Positions 53,238-62,384 are shown, numbered from the stretch's first letter. The stretch is 64,000 nt of DNA from Paraburkholderia edwinii (GCF_019428685.1 NZ_CP080096.1:3100001-3164000); one strand, 5' to 3'. Translations and numbers: made by a program. The notes: a model not told the origin generated them from the sequence alone.

Positions 53238-53306
53238 CATTCCGGGCGGGCATAATAGCCCGCAGTCAACCGATAAGCGGCCTCTTCGCTTTGCCGCACC
53301 TCTCTC

Positions 53307-54422
53307 ATGCAAACGCAAATTCATCCGCTGATTTCCCCGTCGCTTGGCACCGCTCGCAACGTGACGAGCTTCCACTACGGTCCCGGCGGCGGACAGAAGG
53401 TGTATATCCAGTCGTCGCTGCATGCCGACGAGCTGCCCGGCATGCTCGTTTCGTGGGCGCTGCGCCGCAAGCTCGAAGCGCTCGAAGCGGCCGGCAAGCT
53501 GCGCGGCGAAGTGATCGTGGTGCCGGTCGCCAATCCGATCGGCCTGAACCAGCAGATGCTCGGGCTGCTCGCGGGCCGCTTCGAACTGAACACCGCGCAG
53601 AACTTCAACCGCAATTTCCATAACCTCGCGGCGCTCGTCGAGCCCATCATCGAAGGACGTCTGACCGGCGATATCGAGGCCAATCGCCGCGCAATCCGCG
53701 CGGCGATGCGCGAAGCCTTGCAGGCGCAAAAGCCGCGTACCGAGCTGGAATCGCACCGCCTCGCGCTGCAGCTGATGTCGTTCGACGCGGACATCGTGCT
53801 CGATCTGCATTGCGACTGGGAAGCGGCGCTGCACCTGTACACGAACCCGGACCTGTGGCCCGACGTCGAGCCGCTGTCGCGCTATCTCGACGCCAAGGCG
53901 TCGCTGCTCGCGCTCGACTCGGTCGGCAATCCGTTCGACGAGATTCACAGCTTCTGCTGGTCCGATCTGCGCACGCGCTTCGGCGACCGCTTCCCGATTC
54001 CCAATGGCTCGATCTCGGTCACGGTCGAACTGCGCAGCCAGCGCGACGTATCGTACGAGTTCGCGGAAAAGGATGCGCAAGGGATCATCGAGTACCTCAC
54101 GCATCGCGGCGTGATCGAAGGCACGGCTGCGCCGATGCCCGCGCTCGAATTCGCGGCCACGCCGCTTGCCGGCACCGAGCCGGTTGTGTCGCCGGTCAGC
54201 GGCGTCGTGGTGTTTCGCGCGGAAGTCGGCAAATGGGTCGACGCGGGCAAGGAAATCGCCGATATCGTCGATCCGCTGACCGATAAAGTCGTCACGTTGA
54301 AGTGCACGGTCGCGGGCGTGCTGTACGCGCGGCACGTATCGCGTTTTGCGACGGCCGGGATGGAAGTCGCGCGCGTGGCCGGCGCGAAAGCAATCCGCTC
54401 GGGTTCGCTGTTGTCGGCTTAG
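53307..54422 (+). CDS. AstE/aspartoacylase-like M14 hydrolase
   Basis: A 371-residue protein of the succinylglutamate desuccinylase/aspartoacylase family. The metal motif is HADELPGMLVSWAL (HxxE), with the third ligand histidine in VLDLHCDWEAALH. It ends with a C-terminal beta-barrel-type domain (PLAGTEPVVSPVSGVVVFRA) as in AstE-like proteins. Function is likely hydrolysis of an N-acyl amino acid; substrate not known. Its place just after an ArgT-type binding protein suits arginine or ornithine catabolism, but no ast gene is here. Confidence 0.85.
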   Translation: MQTQIHPLISPSLGTARNVTSFHYGPGGGQKVYIQSSLHADELPGMLVSWALRRKLEALEAAGKLRGEVIVVPVANPIGLNQQMLGLLAGRFELNTAQNFNRNFHNLAALVEPIIEGRLTGDIEANRRAIRAAMREALQAQKPRTELESHRLALQLMSFDADIVLDLHCDWEAALHLYTNPDLWPDVEPLSRYLDAKASLLALDSVGNPFDEIHSFCWSDLRTRFGDRFPIPNGSISVTVELRSQRDVSYEFAEKDAQGIIEYLTHRGVIEGTAAPMPALEFAATPLAGTEPVVSPVSGVVVFRAEVGKWVDAGKEIADIVDPLTDKVVTLKCTVAGVLYARHVSRFATAGMEVARVAGAKAIRSGSLLSA

Positions 54423-54521
54423 TCGGCTTAGTCAAGCTTCGTTTTGCGGCCGGAGACGATCGGCCGAATTGCTTCGCATCGGCGCATTCGCGCCACTCAC
54501 AGCGCTTCAACCGCAAAAAAT

Positions 54522-54548
54522 CGCCCGCTTTAAAGCGGGCGGTTTGCC
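54522..54548. terminator. Palindrome after the AstE-like gene
   Basis: CGCCCGCTTTAAAGCGGGCG is a perfect 20-bp palindrome (54522-54541), with TTTG on one side and an A run on the other, so it can fold as a terminator on either strand. The 387-base gap up to the porin start holds no other gene; it becomes AT-rich after 54600, as expected of the porin promoter. Confidence 0.65.
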
Positions 54549-54809
54549 TTATGCGACATAGATTTACGCGCGAAGAAGAGATTTCTTTCACAGTACCTAC
54601 ATCCATAAACAGCTTGTAGGTATAACTATAAGAAACGAGCAAAAATCCCGCATTCGAGTCCTAAAAATGTAGCTTTTGCACTACATCCAGTGCGTTTTTC
54701 GTAATTGTCATATTCAGTTGTATGTAATCCGTTTAAATTCGCGTTCGACGAAAGACCTGCCGAAGAGCATGGCGACAGTCGCTGGCAAATTTCTAAAACG
54801 GAGAAATCT

Positions 54810-55979
54810 TTGAACAAGAAAGTACTGACCACGGCGCTCCTCGCAACTTTTGCGGGCGCTGCGCACGCGCAAAGCAGCGTGACGCTGTACGGGATCATCG
54901 ACGCTGGTATCAGCTACGTGAATCACAGCGGCGCAAACTCGCAGAAGCTGTTCAAGTATGACGACGGCGTTGCTCAGGGCAGCCGTTGGGGCATGCGCGG
55001 TACGGAAGACCTCGGTGGCGGCCTGAAGGCGATCTTCGTGCTCGAAGGCGGCTTCAACAGCGGCAACGGCACGTCGAGCCAAGGTGGCGCACTGTTCGGC
55101 CGTCAGGCATTCGTCGGTCTGTCGAAGGACGGCATCGGCGCAGTGACGTTCGGTCGTCAATACTCGTTCTCGACCGACTACCTCGGCGGCGCGTACTCGA
55201 ACGGTGGCAACACCGTCGGCGGCAACTACTCGTACCACATGAACGACGTCGACCAGCTGACGTCGAGCCGTATCAACAACGCGGTGAAGTTCAGCAGCGC
55301 GAACTTCTACGGCCTGACGTTCGGTGCGATGTACGGCTTCTCGAACCAGGCAGGCGCATTCGGCGGTGCTCCGACGGTTGGCACGACGACCGGTTCGTCG
55401 CGCGCATACAGCTTCGGCGCGAACTACGCGTACGGTCCGTTCAGCCTCGGCGCTGCTTACACGGACATCAAGTTCCCGGCGCTGGCTGTGCCGGCATTCA
55501 ACGTTGCCCTCGCGAACTTCAACCCGGGCACGGGCGCATCGGGTGGCGCGGCGATCCGCGATCTGCGCACGTTCGGCGTTGGCGGCCGTTACACGCTCGG
55601 CCCGGTGACGGCATGGGCGTTGTACACGAACACGCTGTTCCAGCCGATCACGCTGGGCTCGTCGCTGTACCAGGCTTACGACGTGGGCGGCAAGTACGCC
55701 TTCACGCAAGCGCTGTCGGTTGCTGCAGGCTACACGTACTCGAAGGTTGACGGCGCGACGGCGACCGGCCACTGGAACCAGATCACGGGTGCTGTCGACT
55801 ACGCGCTCAGCAAGCGTACCGACGTGTACTTCCTGACGGTGTTCGAAGACGCGAGCGGCCATGCGGGCAACACGCCGCTGCAATCGCAGATCGGCGACAC
55901 GAGCTCGTTCTTCGGCAACTCGGGCAGCAACTCGCAAAGCCAGCTGGCGTTCCGCGTCGGCCTGCGCCACAAGTTCTAA
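54810..55979 (+). CDS. Gram-negative porin (Burkholderia type), TTG start
   Basis: Outer-membrane trimeric porin of 389 residues. TTG at 54810 is the start: LNKKVLTTALLATFAGAAHA is a signal peptide and GGAGA lies five bases upstream; a longer frame from 54705 would add an unlikely 35-residue lead. The mature start QSSVTLYGIIDAGISYVNHS, the strand pattern GSRWGMRGTEDLGGGLKAIF, the L3-like block FGRQAFVGLSKDGIGAVTFG and the final QLAFRVGLRHKF (C-terminal Phe) are classic. A terminator follows at once. Confidence 0.95.
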   Translation: MNKKVLTTALLATFAGAAHAQSSVTLYGIIDAGISYVNHSGANSQKLFKYDDGVAQGSRWGMRGTEDLGGGLKAIFVLEGGFNSGNGTSSQGGALFGRQAFVGLSKDGIGAVTFGRQYSFSTDYLGGAYSNGGNTVGGNYSYHMNDVDQLTSSRINNAVKFSSANFYGLTFGAMYGFSNQAGAFGGAPTVGTTTGSSRAYSFGANYAYGPFSLGAAYTDIKFPALAVPAFNVALANFNPGTGASGGAAIRDLRTFGVGGRYTLGPVTAWALYTNTLFQPITLGSSLYQAYDVGGKYAFTQALSVAAGYTYSKVDGATATGHWNQITGAVDYALSKRTDVYFLTVFEDASGHAGNTPLQSQIGDTSSFFGNSGSNSQSQLAFRVGLRHKF

Positions 55980-56041
55980 ATGGCATGAACGGTTGGCCTT
56001 GCGGCGAGACGCTCGGCCAGCCTGCTACGAGAGCAGGCAAG

Positions 56042-56065
56042 GACGCCCTTCGGGGCGTCTTTTTT
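56042..56065 (+). terminator. Terminator of the porin gene
   Basis: GACGCCC/GGGCGTC (56042-56048 with 56053-56059), TTCG loop, then six T residues. Confidence 0.9.
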
Positions 56066-56203
56066 ATTTGCCTTTGCGGATTCCCTCGGGTCGTTCGAGG
56101 ATCGCTCGCTTCGCTTCCATCGCTTGACGCTTGTTCATCACTGTTCAAACATCCCCATAACGATTGATTCGTTATCGCGTTGAACGATGGGAGCGTAGCG
56201 GGA

Positions 56204-57448
56204 ATGGTGGGCGTCAAAACGGCATCGGGCGGGGATGCGGTCCGCCTCGGCCTTAAAGAAAACTGGCGGCAGTTCTCGCTGCTCGTGCTGATCAATGCGT
56301 TCGTCGGCGGCATGGTCGGTATCGAGCGGACCGTCGTGCCGCTGATCGGCGCCCAGCAATTTCATATCGGGTCGACGGCGCTGATTACGTCGTTTATCGT
56401 CAGCTTCGGCGTCGTCAAGGCGATCGCCAATCTCGTCTCGGGGCAACTCGCGGATACGTGGGGCCGCAAGCGCGTGCTTGTGATCGGCTGGCTACTTGCG
56501 CTGCCTGTGCCCTTCATGATCATCGCGGCGCCGCACTGGGAGTGGGTCATCGCGGCCAATGCGCTGCTCGGCGTCAGCCAGGGCTTTGCATGGTCGATGA
56601 CCGTGCTGATGAAGGTCGATCTGGTGGGCCCGAAAGGCCGCGGCCTCGCGGTGGGCCTCAACGAATTCGCGGGGTATTCCGCGGTAGGTCTGACCGCCTT
56701 CTTGACGGGCTATCTCGCGAGCCGTTATGGGCTGCGGCCCACGCCGTTCTATCCCGGGATCGTCTATGCGGCAGCCGGCCTGGTTCTGTCGGTGCTGGTC
56801 GTGCGCGATACGCGCGAATATGTCCAACTGGAAGCGGCTGGCAAGGCAAAGGCAGCGTCATCGCTGTCGTTTCGCGAAGTGTTCATGCTGACGTCGTTCA
56901 AGGACCGGAATCTGTTCGCCGCGTCGCAAGCGGGGTTGATCAACAATCTCAACGACGGCATGAGCTGGGGCATTTTTCCGCTGTTTTTCACGGGACTCGG
57001 GCTCGGCATCGAGCGGATCGGCATCCTGAAGGCCGTCTATCCGATCGTCTGGGGCGTCGGTCAGGTGATCACCGGTCCGCTCAGCGATCGGTGGGGACGC
57101 AAGGGGCTGATTGCAGCCGGGATGTGGGTGCAGGCCGCCGGCCTCTTTCTGACTGCGCTCACGGGGCAATTCTGGTGGTGGCTCGTCGCGAGCGTGCTGC
57201 TCGGCGTGGGCACCGCGATGGTGTATCCGAGTCTGATCGCCGCGGTATCGGATGCGTCGGAGCCCGGCTGGCGCGCGCGGTCGCTGAGCGTCTACCGGTT
57301 CTGGCGAGACCTCGGTTACGCGATCGGCGCCCTGTCGGCAGGCCTGATTGCCGACCGGTTCGGTTTTGCCGACGCGATACTTTCGATTGGCGTTGTTACG
57401 CTGATCTCGGGCGTGGTCGTCGCGATCGCGATGCGGGAGCATCGTTGA
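56204..57448 (+). CDS. MFS transporter
   Basis: A 414-residue inner-membrane transporter with about twelve helices. The MFS loop motif after helix 2 is visible as GQLADTWGRKRVLVIGWLLA, its mirror GPLSDRWGRKGLIAAGMWVQ after helix 8. The start is ATG 56204 (MVGVKTASGG), with GGGAG at 56190; the frame opens upstream at a TTG. Substrate unknown. It converges on the LysR gene, the two 3' ends overlapping by 53 bases. A link to the aromatic-acid genes beyond is inference. Confidence 0.9.
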   Translation: MVGVKTASGGDAVRLGLKENWRQFSLLVLINAFVGGMVGIERTVVPLIGAQQFHIGSTALITSFIVSFGVVKAIANLVSGQLADTWGRKRVLVIGWLLALPVPFMIIAAPHWEWVIAANALLGVSQGFAWSMTVLMKVDLVGPKGRGLAVGLNEFAGYSAVGLTAFLTGYLASRYGLRPTPFYPGIVYAAAGLVLSVLVVRDTREYVQLEAAGKAKAASSLSFREVFMLTSFKDRNLFAASQAGLINNLNDGMSWGIFPLFFTGLGLGIERIGILKAVYPIVWGVGQVITGPLSDRWGRKGLIAAGMWVQAAGLFLTALTGQFWWWLVASVLLGVGTAMVYPSLIAAVSDASEPGWRARSLSVYRFWRDLGYAIGALSAGLIADRFGFADAILSIGVVTLISGVVVAIAMREHR

Positions 57449-58712
57449 AAATGGTGCGCTCCTCGCACTCCTCGCGCAGCAGTTCGATAAACGCCTCCTG
57501 CACGGCCGTGGAAAGCCAGTCGGTGCGCACCGTATATCCGACCGCGCGGCGCGCCGCGGGCGTGTCGAGTTCGAGCGCGACCATTTCGCTGCCCGGATAG
57601 GCCTCGCTGATCTGCGAGCGCGCAAGCAGCGTGATGCAGTCGCTTTCGACGAGCATCGCCATCATCATCGCCAGCGAACTCGTTTCGACGACGATCGTCG
57701 GCTTCAATTGCAGCCGCGCAAAGATCGAGTCGATCGTCGTGCGGCGCGGCACGTTACGCTGCGGCACGACCCAGTCGTAACCGGTCAAGTCCTGCGCCCT
57801 GATGGTTTTTTTGCCCGCGAGGCGATGCCCTTTGCGCACGGCGATGATGAACGGATCGGCGAACAGTTCGGTTTCCTGCACAGCGCCCGTGAGCCGAGGC
57901 GTGCGCAGCGCACCGATGATGATATCGAGCGTGCCGTTACGCAGTTCGCGCAGAAGCCGCGCATGCGAACCTTCGTCGACGGTCAGGCGCGCGGCCGGAT
58001 AGCGCTCGCGCAAGCGTTGAATCGCGCGCGCCACGAGGCGCGGCGGCAGCATCGGCAATACGCCGATCGCGACCTTGCCGCTCAGCTGGCCGCGCGCGTA
58101 GGCGAGGTCTTCGCGCGCCTGCGCAATCTCGTACAGCGCAAGACTCAGGCAACGCGCGAATTCGATGCCGGCCGCGTTCGCCGACACGCTATGCACGCGC
58201 CGCCGGTACAACGAAACGCCGACCGTCTGCTCGATCTGCCGCGCCGCGCGATGCACGGCCGGCTGCGAAATGCGCAGCTGCTGCGCGGCCTCGGCGGCCG
58301 ACCCCGCATTGGCGATCGCGATATGGCAGCGCACCTGCGAGTCGGTCAGATGGCGGCACATGTTTCTTGCGTCGTTTTTTCCATGCGCCGCTGCCGGCGC
58401 CGACTGGCCGGTGAGGCTCGCCACCGCGCGCTCCATCTGATCGAGCATGCGCCGCACGCGCCGTTGCACGATCGCGCCTTCGGCCGTCAGTTCGCTGCCG
58501 CCGAAGCCGCGCTCGAATAACCGCCCGCCGAAACTCGCTTCGAGCTTGCTGATGGCAAGACTGACCGCCGGCTGCGTGCGGCCCGATTGAAGCGCCGCCT
58601 GGCCGATTCCGCCTGCCTCGCACACCGCGTCGAAGAGAAATAGACGCCGCAAACGCGCAAGGTCGTCGCTCTCGTCGCTCTCGTTGACTTCGGCGCGTTG
58701 ATCGAACCCCAT
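57396..58712 (-). CDS. LysR-type regulator with two tandem HTH domains
   Basis: A 438-residue regulator, about 130 longer than usual. Two HTH blocks occur. The first is LARLRRLFLFDAVCEAGGIG, AALQSGRTQPAVSLAISKLE (about residues 18-58). The second is HLTDSQVRCHIAIANAGSAA, AQQLRISQPAVHRAARQIEQ (about 120-160). A normal LysR effector domain follows (VAIGVLPMLPPRLVARAIQR). The start at 58712 has GGAG five bases upstream; 58727 is also possible. It is divergent from the amidohydrolase gene and probably controls it, and its 3' end runs 53 bases into the convergent MFS gene. Confidence 0.85.
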   Translation of the reverse strand: MGFDQRAEVNESDESDDLARLRRLFLFDAVCEAGGIGQAALQSGRTQPAVSLAISKLEASFGGRLFERGFGGSELTAEGAIVQRRVRRMLDQMERAVASLTGQSAPAAAHGKNDARNMCRHLTDSQVRCHIAIANAGSAAEAAQQLRISQPAVHRAARQIEQTVGVSLYRRRVHSVSANAAGIEFARCLSLALYEIAQAREDLAYARGQLSGKVAIGVLPMLPPRLVARAIQRLRERYPAARLTVDEGSHARLLRELRNGTLDIIIGALRTPRLTGAVQETELFADPFIIAVRKGHRLAGKKTIRAQDLTGYDWVVPQRNVPRRTTIDSIFARLQLKPTIVVETSSLAMMMAMLVESDCITLLARSQISEAYPGSEMVALELDTPAARRAVGYTVRTDWLSTAVQEAFIELLREECEERTIFNDAPASRSRRPRPRSA

Positions 58713-58749
58713 CGAAACTCCGCTCATGGACAGTCGCTCAATTGAAGCC

Positions 58750-58796
58750 CTTCGGATCGAAATCAGCTCATTTCAACGGGTTCATCCGATCCGAAG
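58750..58796. promoter_or_regulatory. Inverted repeat in the LysR/amidohydrolase divergent region
   Basis: CTTCGGATCG (58750-58759) and CGATCCGAAG (58787-58796) are a 10-bp inverted repeat with 27 bases between. It lies in the 214-base gap between the two-HTH LysR and the amidohydrolase gene. Two separated half-sites would suit a regulator with two HTHs, but no binding evidence exists. Confidence 0.5.
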
Positions 58797-58926
58797 CACC
58801 TTCGTGAAAACCCCTAGCTTAACTGGAATTTATGCCCTGCGGCGCAGTTCATATTGAGGGATCCGGCCGCATCGCCCTTACAGTAACGACCATTCGATCA
58901 AAAAATTTCCCATCAGGAGCACGGTT

Positions 58927-59778
58927 ATGTCCGTCGTCATCGACACGCACACTCATGCAATTTCCCCGGATAAACAGCGCTATCCCGTCGCGCCGGTCGG
59001 TGGTCATCAGTCGGAATGGTCGGTGAAGCGTCCAGTCAGTTTCGAAGCGCTGCTTGCGTCGCTGGACGAAGCCGGAATCGATCGTGCGGTCGTTGTGCAG
59101 GCATCGACGGTGTACGGCAACGACAATAGTTATGTCGTCGAAGCGGTGCGCAGCCACCCCGACCGCTTCGCGGGCGTGTTCTCCATCGACGTGCTTGCAG
59201 GCGATGCCGTCACGCAGATGCAACGCTGGCTCGACGCGGGCCTCTCGGGCCTGCGCCTGTTCACGACCGGCAGCACGATGCCGGGTCAGGCCGGCTGGCT
59301 CGACGACGAGCGCTCGTTTCCGGTGTGGGAATACGCGCAACAGCACAACGTATCGATCTGCCTGCAGATGACGGCGCAAGGCATTCCCGCGCTGCTGAAC
59401 ATGCTGAAGCGCTTCCCCGATATTCGCGTGCTGCTCGATCACCTCGCGCGTCCCGAACTCGCGGGCGGCCCGCCGTACGAAGCCGCGGCGCCGTTGTTCA
59501 GTCTCGCACCGCATCGCGGCGTGTATCTGAAGCTGACCAACCGCACGATTGCCGAAGCGGCGCGCGGCGCGTCGACGCCGGCTGCGTTCTTTCCGCGCGT
59601 GCTCGATGCGTTCGGTGCAGACCGTATTGCATGGGGCTCGAACTTCCCGGCCGCCGAAGGCGCGTTGCCGCAACTGTTCGCCGATGCACGCGAAAGCCTG
59701 TCGATGCTGCCCGCCGATGCGCGCGCGGCGATTTTCGGCGGCACCGCGCTGACGATCTATCCGGCGCTCTCCGCGTAG
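58927..59778 (+). CDS. Amidohydrolase 2 family TIM-barrel hydrolase
   Basis: A 283-residue metal-dependent hydrolase of the amidohydrolase 2 (LigI/ACMSD-like) family. The HxH motif VVIDTHTHAISP, the later His in VLLDHLARPELAG and the C-terminal block IAWGSNFPAAEG are visible. In the last, the usual catalytic Asp of GSDxP is Asn; SNFP variants may exist in some branches. It resembles lactone hydrolases acting on PDC or sulfomuconolactone. AGGAG precedes the ATG. The DHP-decarboxylase-like gene follows after 62 bases. Confidence 0.85.
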   Translation: MSVVIDTHTHAISPDKQRYPVAPVGGHQSEWSVKRPVSFEALLASLDEAGIDRAVVVQASTVYGNDNSYVVEAVRSHPDRFAGVFSIDVLAGDAVTQMQRWLDAGLSGLRLFTTGSTMPGQAGWLDDERSFPVWEYAQQHNVSICLQMTAQGIPALLNMLKRFPDIRVLLDHLARPELAGGPPYEAAAPLFSLAPHRGVYLKLTNRTIAEAARGASTPAAFFPRVLDAFGADRIAWGSNFPAAEGALPQLFADARESLSMLPADARAAIFGGTALTIYPALSA

Positions 59779-59840
59779 TTTTCACGGCAGTTTTTCCTTT
59801 ATGGAAACGCGCATCCCGAACCCATCAGGAACACTGAACT

Positions 59841-60752
59841 GTGAATACCACTACGCCGCCGCTGCGCCTGAAGACCGCGCTCAAGACCTACGTGCATACG
59901 CGCGCGCTGAAGTCGCATGAACTGACGGATCCTGCCGTCGAACTCGTATTCGACGAGGTCGAGCCGATTCATCGCGCGTTTGCGCCGATGGCGCGCCGTC
60001 AGGCGTACGACGTCAGCGAGCTCGCGATTGCCACCTATCTGCAGGCGAAGGCCTACGATAAGCCCGTGGTGCTGCTGCCCGCAGTGGTCGCGGCGCGTTT
60101 TCAGCAGGGCTGCATTATCTATAATGCACGGCGCGGCAAAATCGATACGGGCAACCTCGCAGGCAAGAAAGTCGGCGTGCGTGCATGGTCGCAAACGACG
60201 GGGATGTGGGTGCGCGCGATTCTCGCGCAAACGTACGGTGTACCCATCGACCAGATCGATTGGGTCACGATCGAGGGCTCGCATCTCGAGGAGTATCGGG
60301 AACCGTCGTTCGTGCGCCGCGCTGAGGCGGGCAAGCAATTGCTCCCGATGCTGCGCGACGGCGAACTCGATGCCGCGATTCTCGGCAACGATCTGCCGGA
60401 CGAACCGGGGTTCGAACCCGTGATTGCCGACGCAGCCGCCGCCGATCGCGAGTGGTATGCGCTCCACCGCTACGTGCCGATCAATCACGTCGTCGTCGTG
60501 ACGAAGGCGCTTGCCGATGCGAATCCGCAGGCCGTACGCGCGGTGTACGACCTGCTGTGCCGCGGCAAGGCATCGGCCGCGGCGGAAAACGCGGGCAAGC
60601 TGGACAAACTGCTGCTCGGCTATGAGGCGTTGCGCGAGCCGCTTGCCGAGACCATCGCATACTGCGAAGCGCAGCAGTTGCTGCCGCGAAAGCTCACCGT
60701 CGATGAGATTTTTGCCGACAGCATCGGCATGCTCGGCGACGCCGCGCGCTGA
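59841..60752 (+). CDS. 4,5-dihydroxyphthalate decarboxylase-like protein
   Basis: A 303-residue cytoplasmic protein, GTG start at 59841 with AGGAA upstream, no signal peptide. It has a periplasmic-binding-protein-like fold as in Pht5/DHP decarboxylase: ARRQAYDVSELAIATYLQAK, LAGKKVGVRAWSQTTGMWVR, VRRAEAGKQLLPMLRDGELD. Members remove CO2 from 4,5-dihydroxyphthalate or related acids. Next to an amidohydrolase and a LysR gene it suggests an aromatic or pyrone acid pathway, but no ring dioxygenase is in the window, so the substrate is open. Confidence 0.72.
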   Translation: MNTTTPPLRLKTALKTYVHTRALKSHELTDPAVELVFDEVEPIHRAFAPMARRQAYDVSELAIATYLQAKAYDKPVVLLPAVVAARFQQGCIIYNARRGKIDTGNLAGKKVGVRAWSQTTGMWVRAILAQTYGVPIDQIDWVTIEGSHLEEYREPSFVRRAEAGKQLLPMLRDGELDAAILGNDLPDEPGFEPVIADAAAADREWYALHRYVPINHVVVVTKALADANPQAVRAVYDLLCRGKASAAAENAGKLDKLLLGYEALREPLAETIAYCEAQQLLPRKLTVDEIFADSIGMLGDAAR

Positions 60753-60780
60753 TGCATTGCTGAAGCGGCGGATCGCTGCC

Positions 60781-60811
60781 GCTTAGTGACCCTAGCGACT
60801 GCTTAGTGACC
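60781..60811 (+). repeat. Direct repeat upstream of dctA
   Basis: GCTTAGTGACC occurs at 60781-60791 and 60801-60811, 20 bases apart, two helical turns. It lies 85 bases before the dctA start. Could be an operator for a dimeric regulator or chance. Confidence 0.4.
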
Positions 60812-60894
60812 GAGCGCCAGGCGCCACGCAGCCACCCTTTAGCCGACCATTTCGAGCGATCCGCAGTTCGCCGTTGTTTTCAGAAGGAGACGTC

Positions 60895-62253
60895 ATGAGC
60901 CTGCCAGGCAACGCCAACGCCACAAAACCGAAAAAGCGCGTGCCGTTCTACCGCGACCTGTCCTTGCAGGTGCTGGCCGGCATGGCGCTCGGCATCGCCA
61001 CGGGCTACTTCTTCCCGAAGTTCGGCATCAATCTGCAGCCAGTCGGTGACGCATTCATTCGCGTCATCCAGATGCTGATCGGGCCGATCATCTTCTGCAC
61101 CGTGTGCAGCGGCATTGCCGGCGTGAACGACTTCAAGAAGGTGGGCCGCGTCGCAATCAAAGCGCTCTTCTACTTCGAAGTCGTGACGTCGATCGCGCTC
61201 GTGCTTGGGCTGGTCGTCGTCAATGTGCTCAAGCCGGGCGTCGGCATGAACGTCGACATGCATAGCGTGCATTCAGCCGCCGTCGACGCGTACGTCGCGA
61301 AGGCGCATCACGTCGTGACCACAAGCGAATTCCTGCTGAACGTGATTCCGCACACGGCCATCAGCGCGTTCGCGGGCGGCGACGTGCTGCAGGTGCTGTT
61401 TTTCTCGGTGCTGTTCGCCTTCGGCCTCGCGGCTATCGGCGAGCGTGCGAAGCCCGCAATGAATCTGATCGACGCGGTGTCCGGTTCGCTCTTCTGGATC
61501 ATCGGCCTCACGATGAAGGTGGCGCCGCTCGCCGCCTTCGGCGCGATCGCGTTCACGGTCAGCAAGTTCGGCTTCGGCACGCTGCTGTCGCTGGGCAAGC
61601 TCGTGCTCGAGTTCTATCTGACCTGCGCGCTTTTCATTGCGCTGGTGCTCTGGCCGATCGCGAAGGTGAACGGATTCAGCCTGCCGCGCCTGATGCGCTA
61701 TATCGGCGCGGAACTGCTGCTCGTGATCGGCACGAGTTCTTCGGAAACGGTCTTTCCTCAATTGATCGACAAGCTCGAACGGCTCGGCTGCGAAAAATCG
61801 GTCGTCGGGCTCGTATTGCCGACCGCCTATACGTTCAATCATGACGGCACGTGCCTGTATTTCGCCGCGGCCGCCGTGTTTCTCGCTCAGGCGACCAACA
61901 CACCGATGGGCTGGCACGAGCAGGTGGTACTGCTCGCCGTGCTGCTGCTCACATCGAAGGGCGCGGCGGGCGTTTCGGGCGCGGCGATCGCGGTGCTCGC
62001 CGCGACACTCGCCGCATCGAACACGATTCCCGTGGAGTCGATCGCACTGTTGCTCGGCATTCACAAGGCACTGTCGAGCGCCTTCGTGTTCACGAATATC
62101 GTCGGCAATAGCGTAGCGACGATTGTCGTGGCGAACTGGGAAAAAGCATTGGACCGTATCGCGCTTCACAATGAACTGAAAACCGGCTACCAGCCGGCGG
62201 ACACCCCGCCTCGCCGCATCGAGCGAACGGGCAACAGGAGCGCTGCGAACTAG
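60895..62253 (+). CDS. dctA: C4-dicarboxylate transport protein
   Basis: DAACS-family symporter of succinate, fumarate and malate, 452 residues. The start is ATG 60895 after AAGGAGA. PFYRDLSLQVLAGMALGIAT at the N-terminus, the re-entrant-loop motif VIGTSSSETVFPQLIDKLER, VVGLVLPTAYTFNHDGTCLY and LTSKGAAGVSGAAIAVLAAT are diagnostic. Downstream of the catabolic genes it may take up dicarboxylic acids for that pathway (inference). Confidence 0.95.
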   Translation: MSLPGNANATKPKKRVPFYRDLSLQVLAGMALGIATGYFFPKFGINLQPVGDAFIRVIQMLIGPIIFCTVCSGIAGVNDFKKVGRVAIKALFYFEVVTSIALVLGLVVVNVLKPGVGMNVDMHSVHSAAVDAYVAKAHHVVTTSEFLLNVIPHTAISAFAGGDVLQVLFFSVLFAFGLAAIGERAKPAMNLIDAVSGSLFWIIGLTMKVAPLAAFGAIAFTVSKFGFGTLLSLGKLVLEFYLTCALFIALVLWPIAKVNGFSLPRLMRYIGAELLLVIGTSSSETVFPQLIDKLERLGCEKSVVGLVLPTAYTFNHDGTCLYFAAAAVFLAQATNTPMGWHEQVVLLAVLLLTSKGAAGVSGAAIAVLAATLAASNTIPVESIALLLGIHKALSSAFVFTNIVGNSVATIVVANWEKALDRIALHNELKTGYQPADTPPRRIERTGNRSAAN

Positions 62254-62369
62254 CGGCACCCGGCAGCAACCTCTTCGACGGTCGAACGCTTCACCCGTAA
62301 ATCCGCGTTTTCCGTCGACACACCCCGGAATGTCAGTCAGCCGGCGTGTAACTGCCAAGTTTATTTAGT

Positions 62370-62384
62370 CATACGAATAGTATG
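62370..62384 (+). promoter_or_regulatory. Short inverted repeat upstream of the second porin
   Basis: CATAC-GAATA-GTATG (62370-62384) lies 62 bases before the GTG start of the porin, in a local AT-rich pocket. It may be an operator or part of the promoter. Confidence 0.4.

Noticed and set aside
54705..54809. Upstream extension of the first porin
   Set aside because: Adds 35 residues before a clean signal peptide; TTG 54810 has GGAGA.
59428..59660. Loss of function of the amidohydrolase from the Asn in SNFP
   Set aside because: I could not exclude that SNFP is a normal variant in this branch, so the gene is not called a pseudogene.
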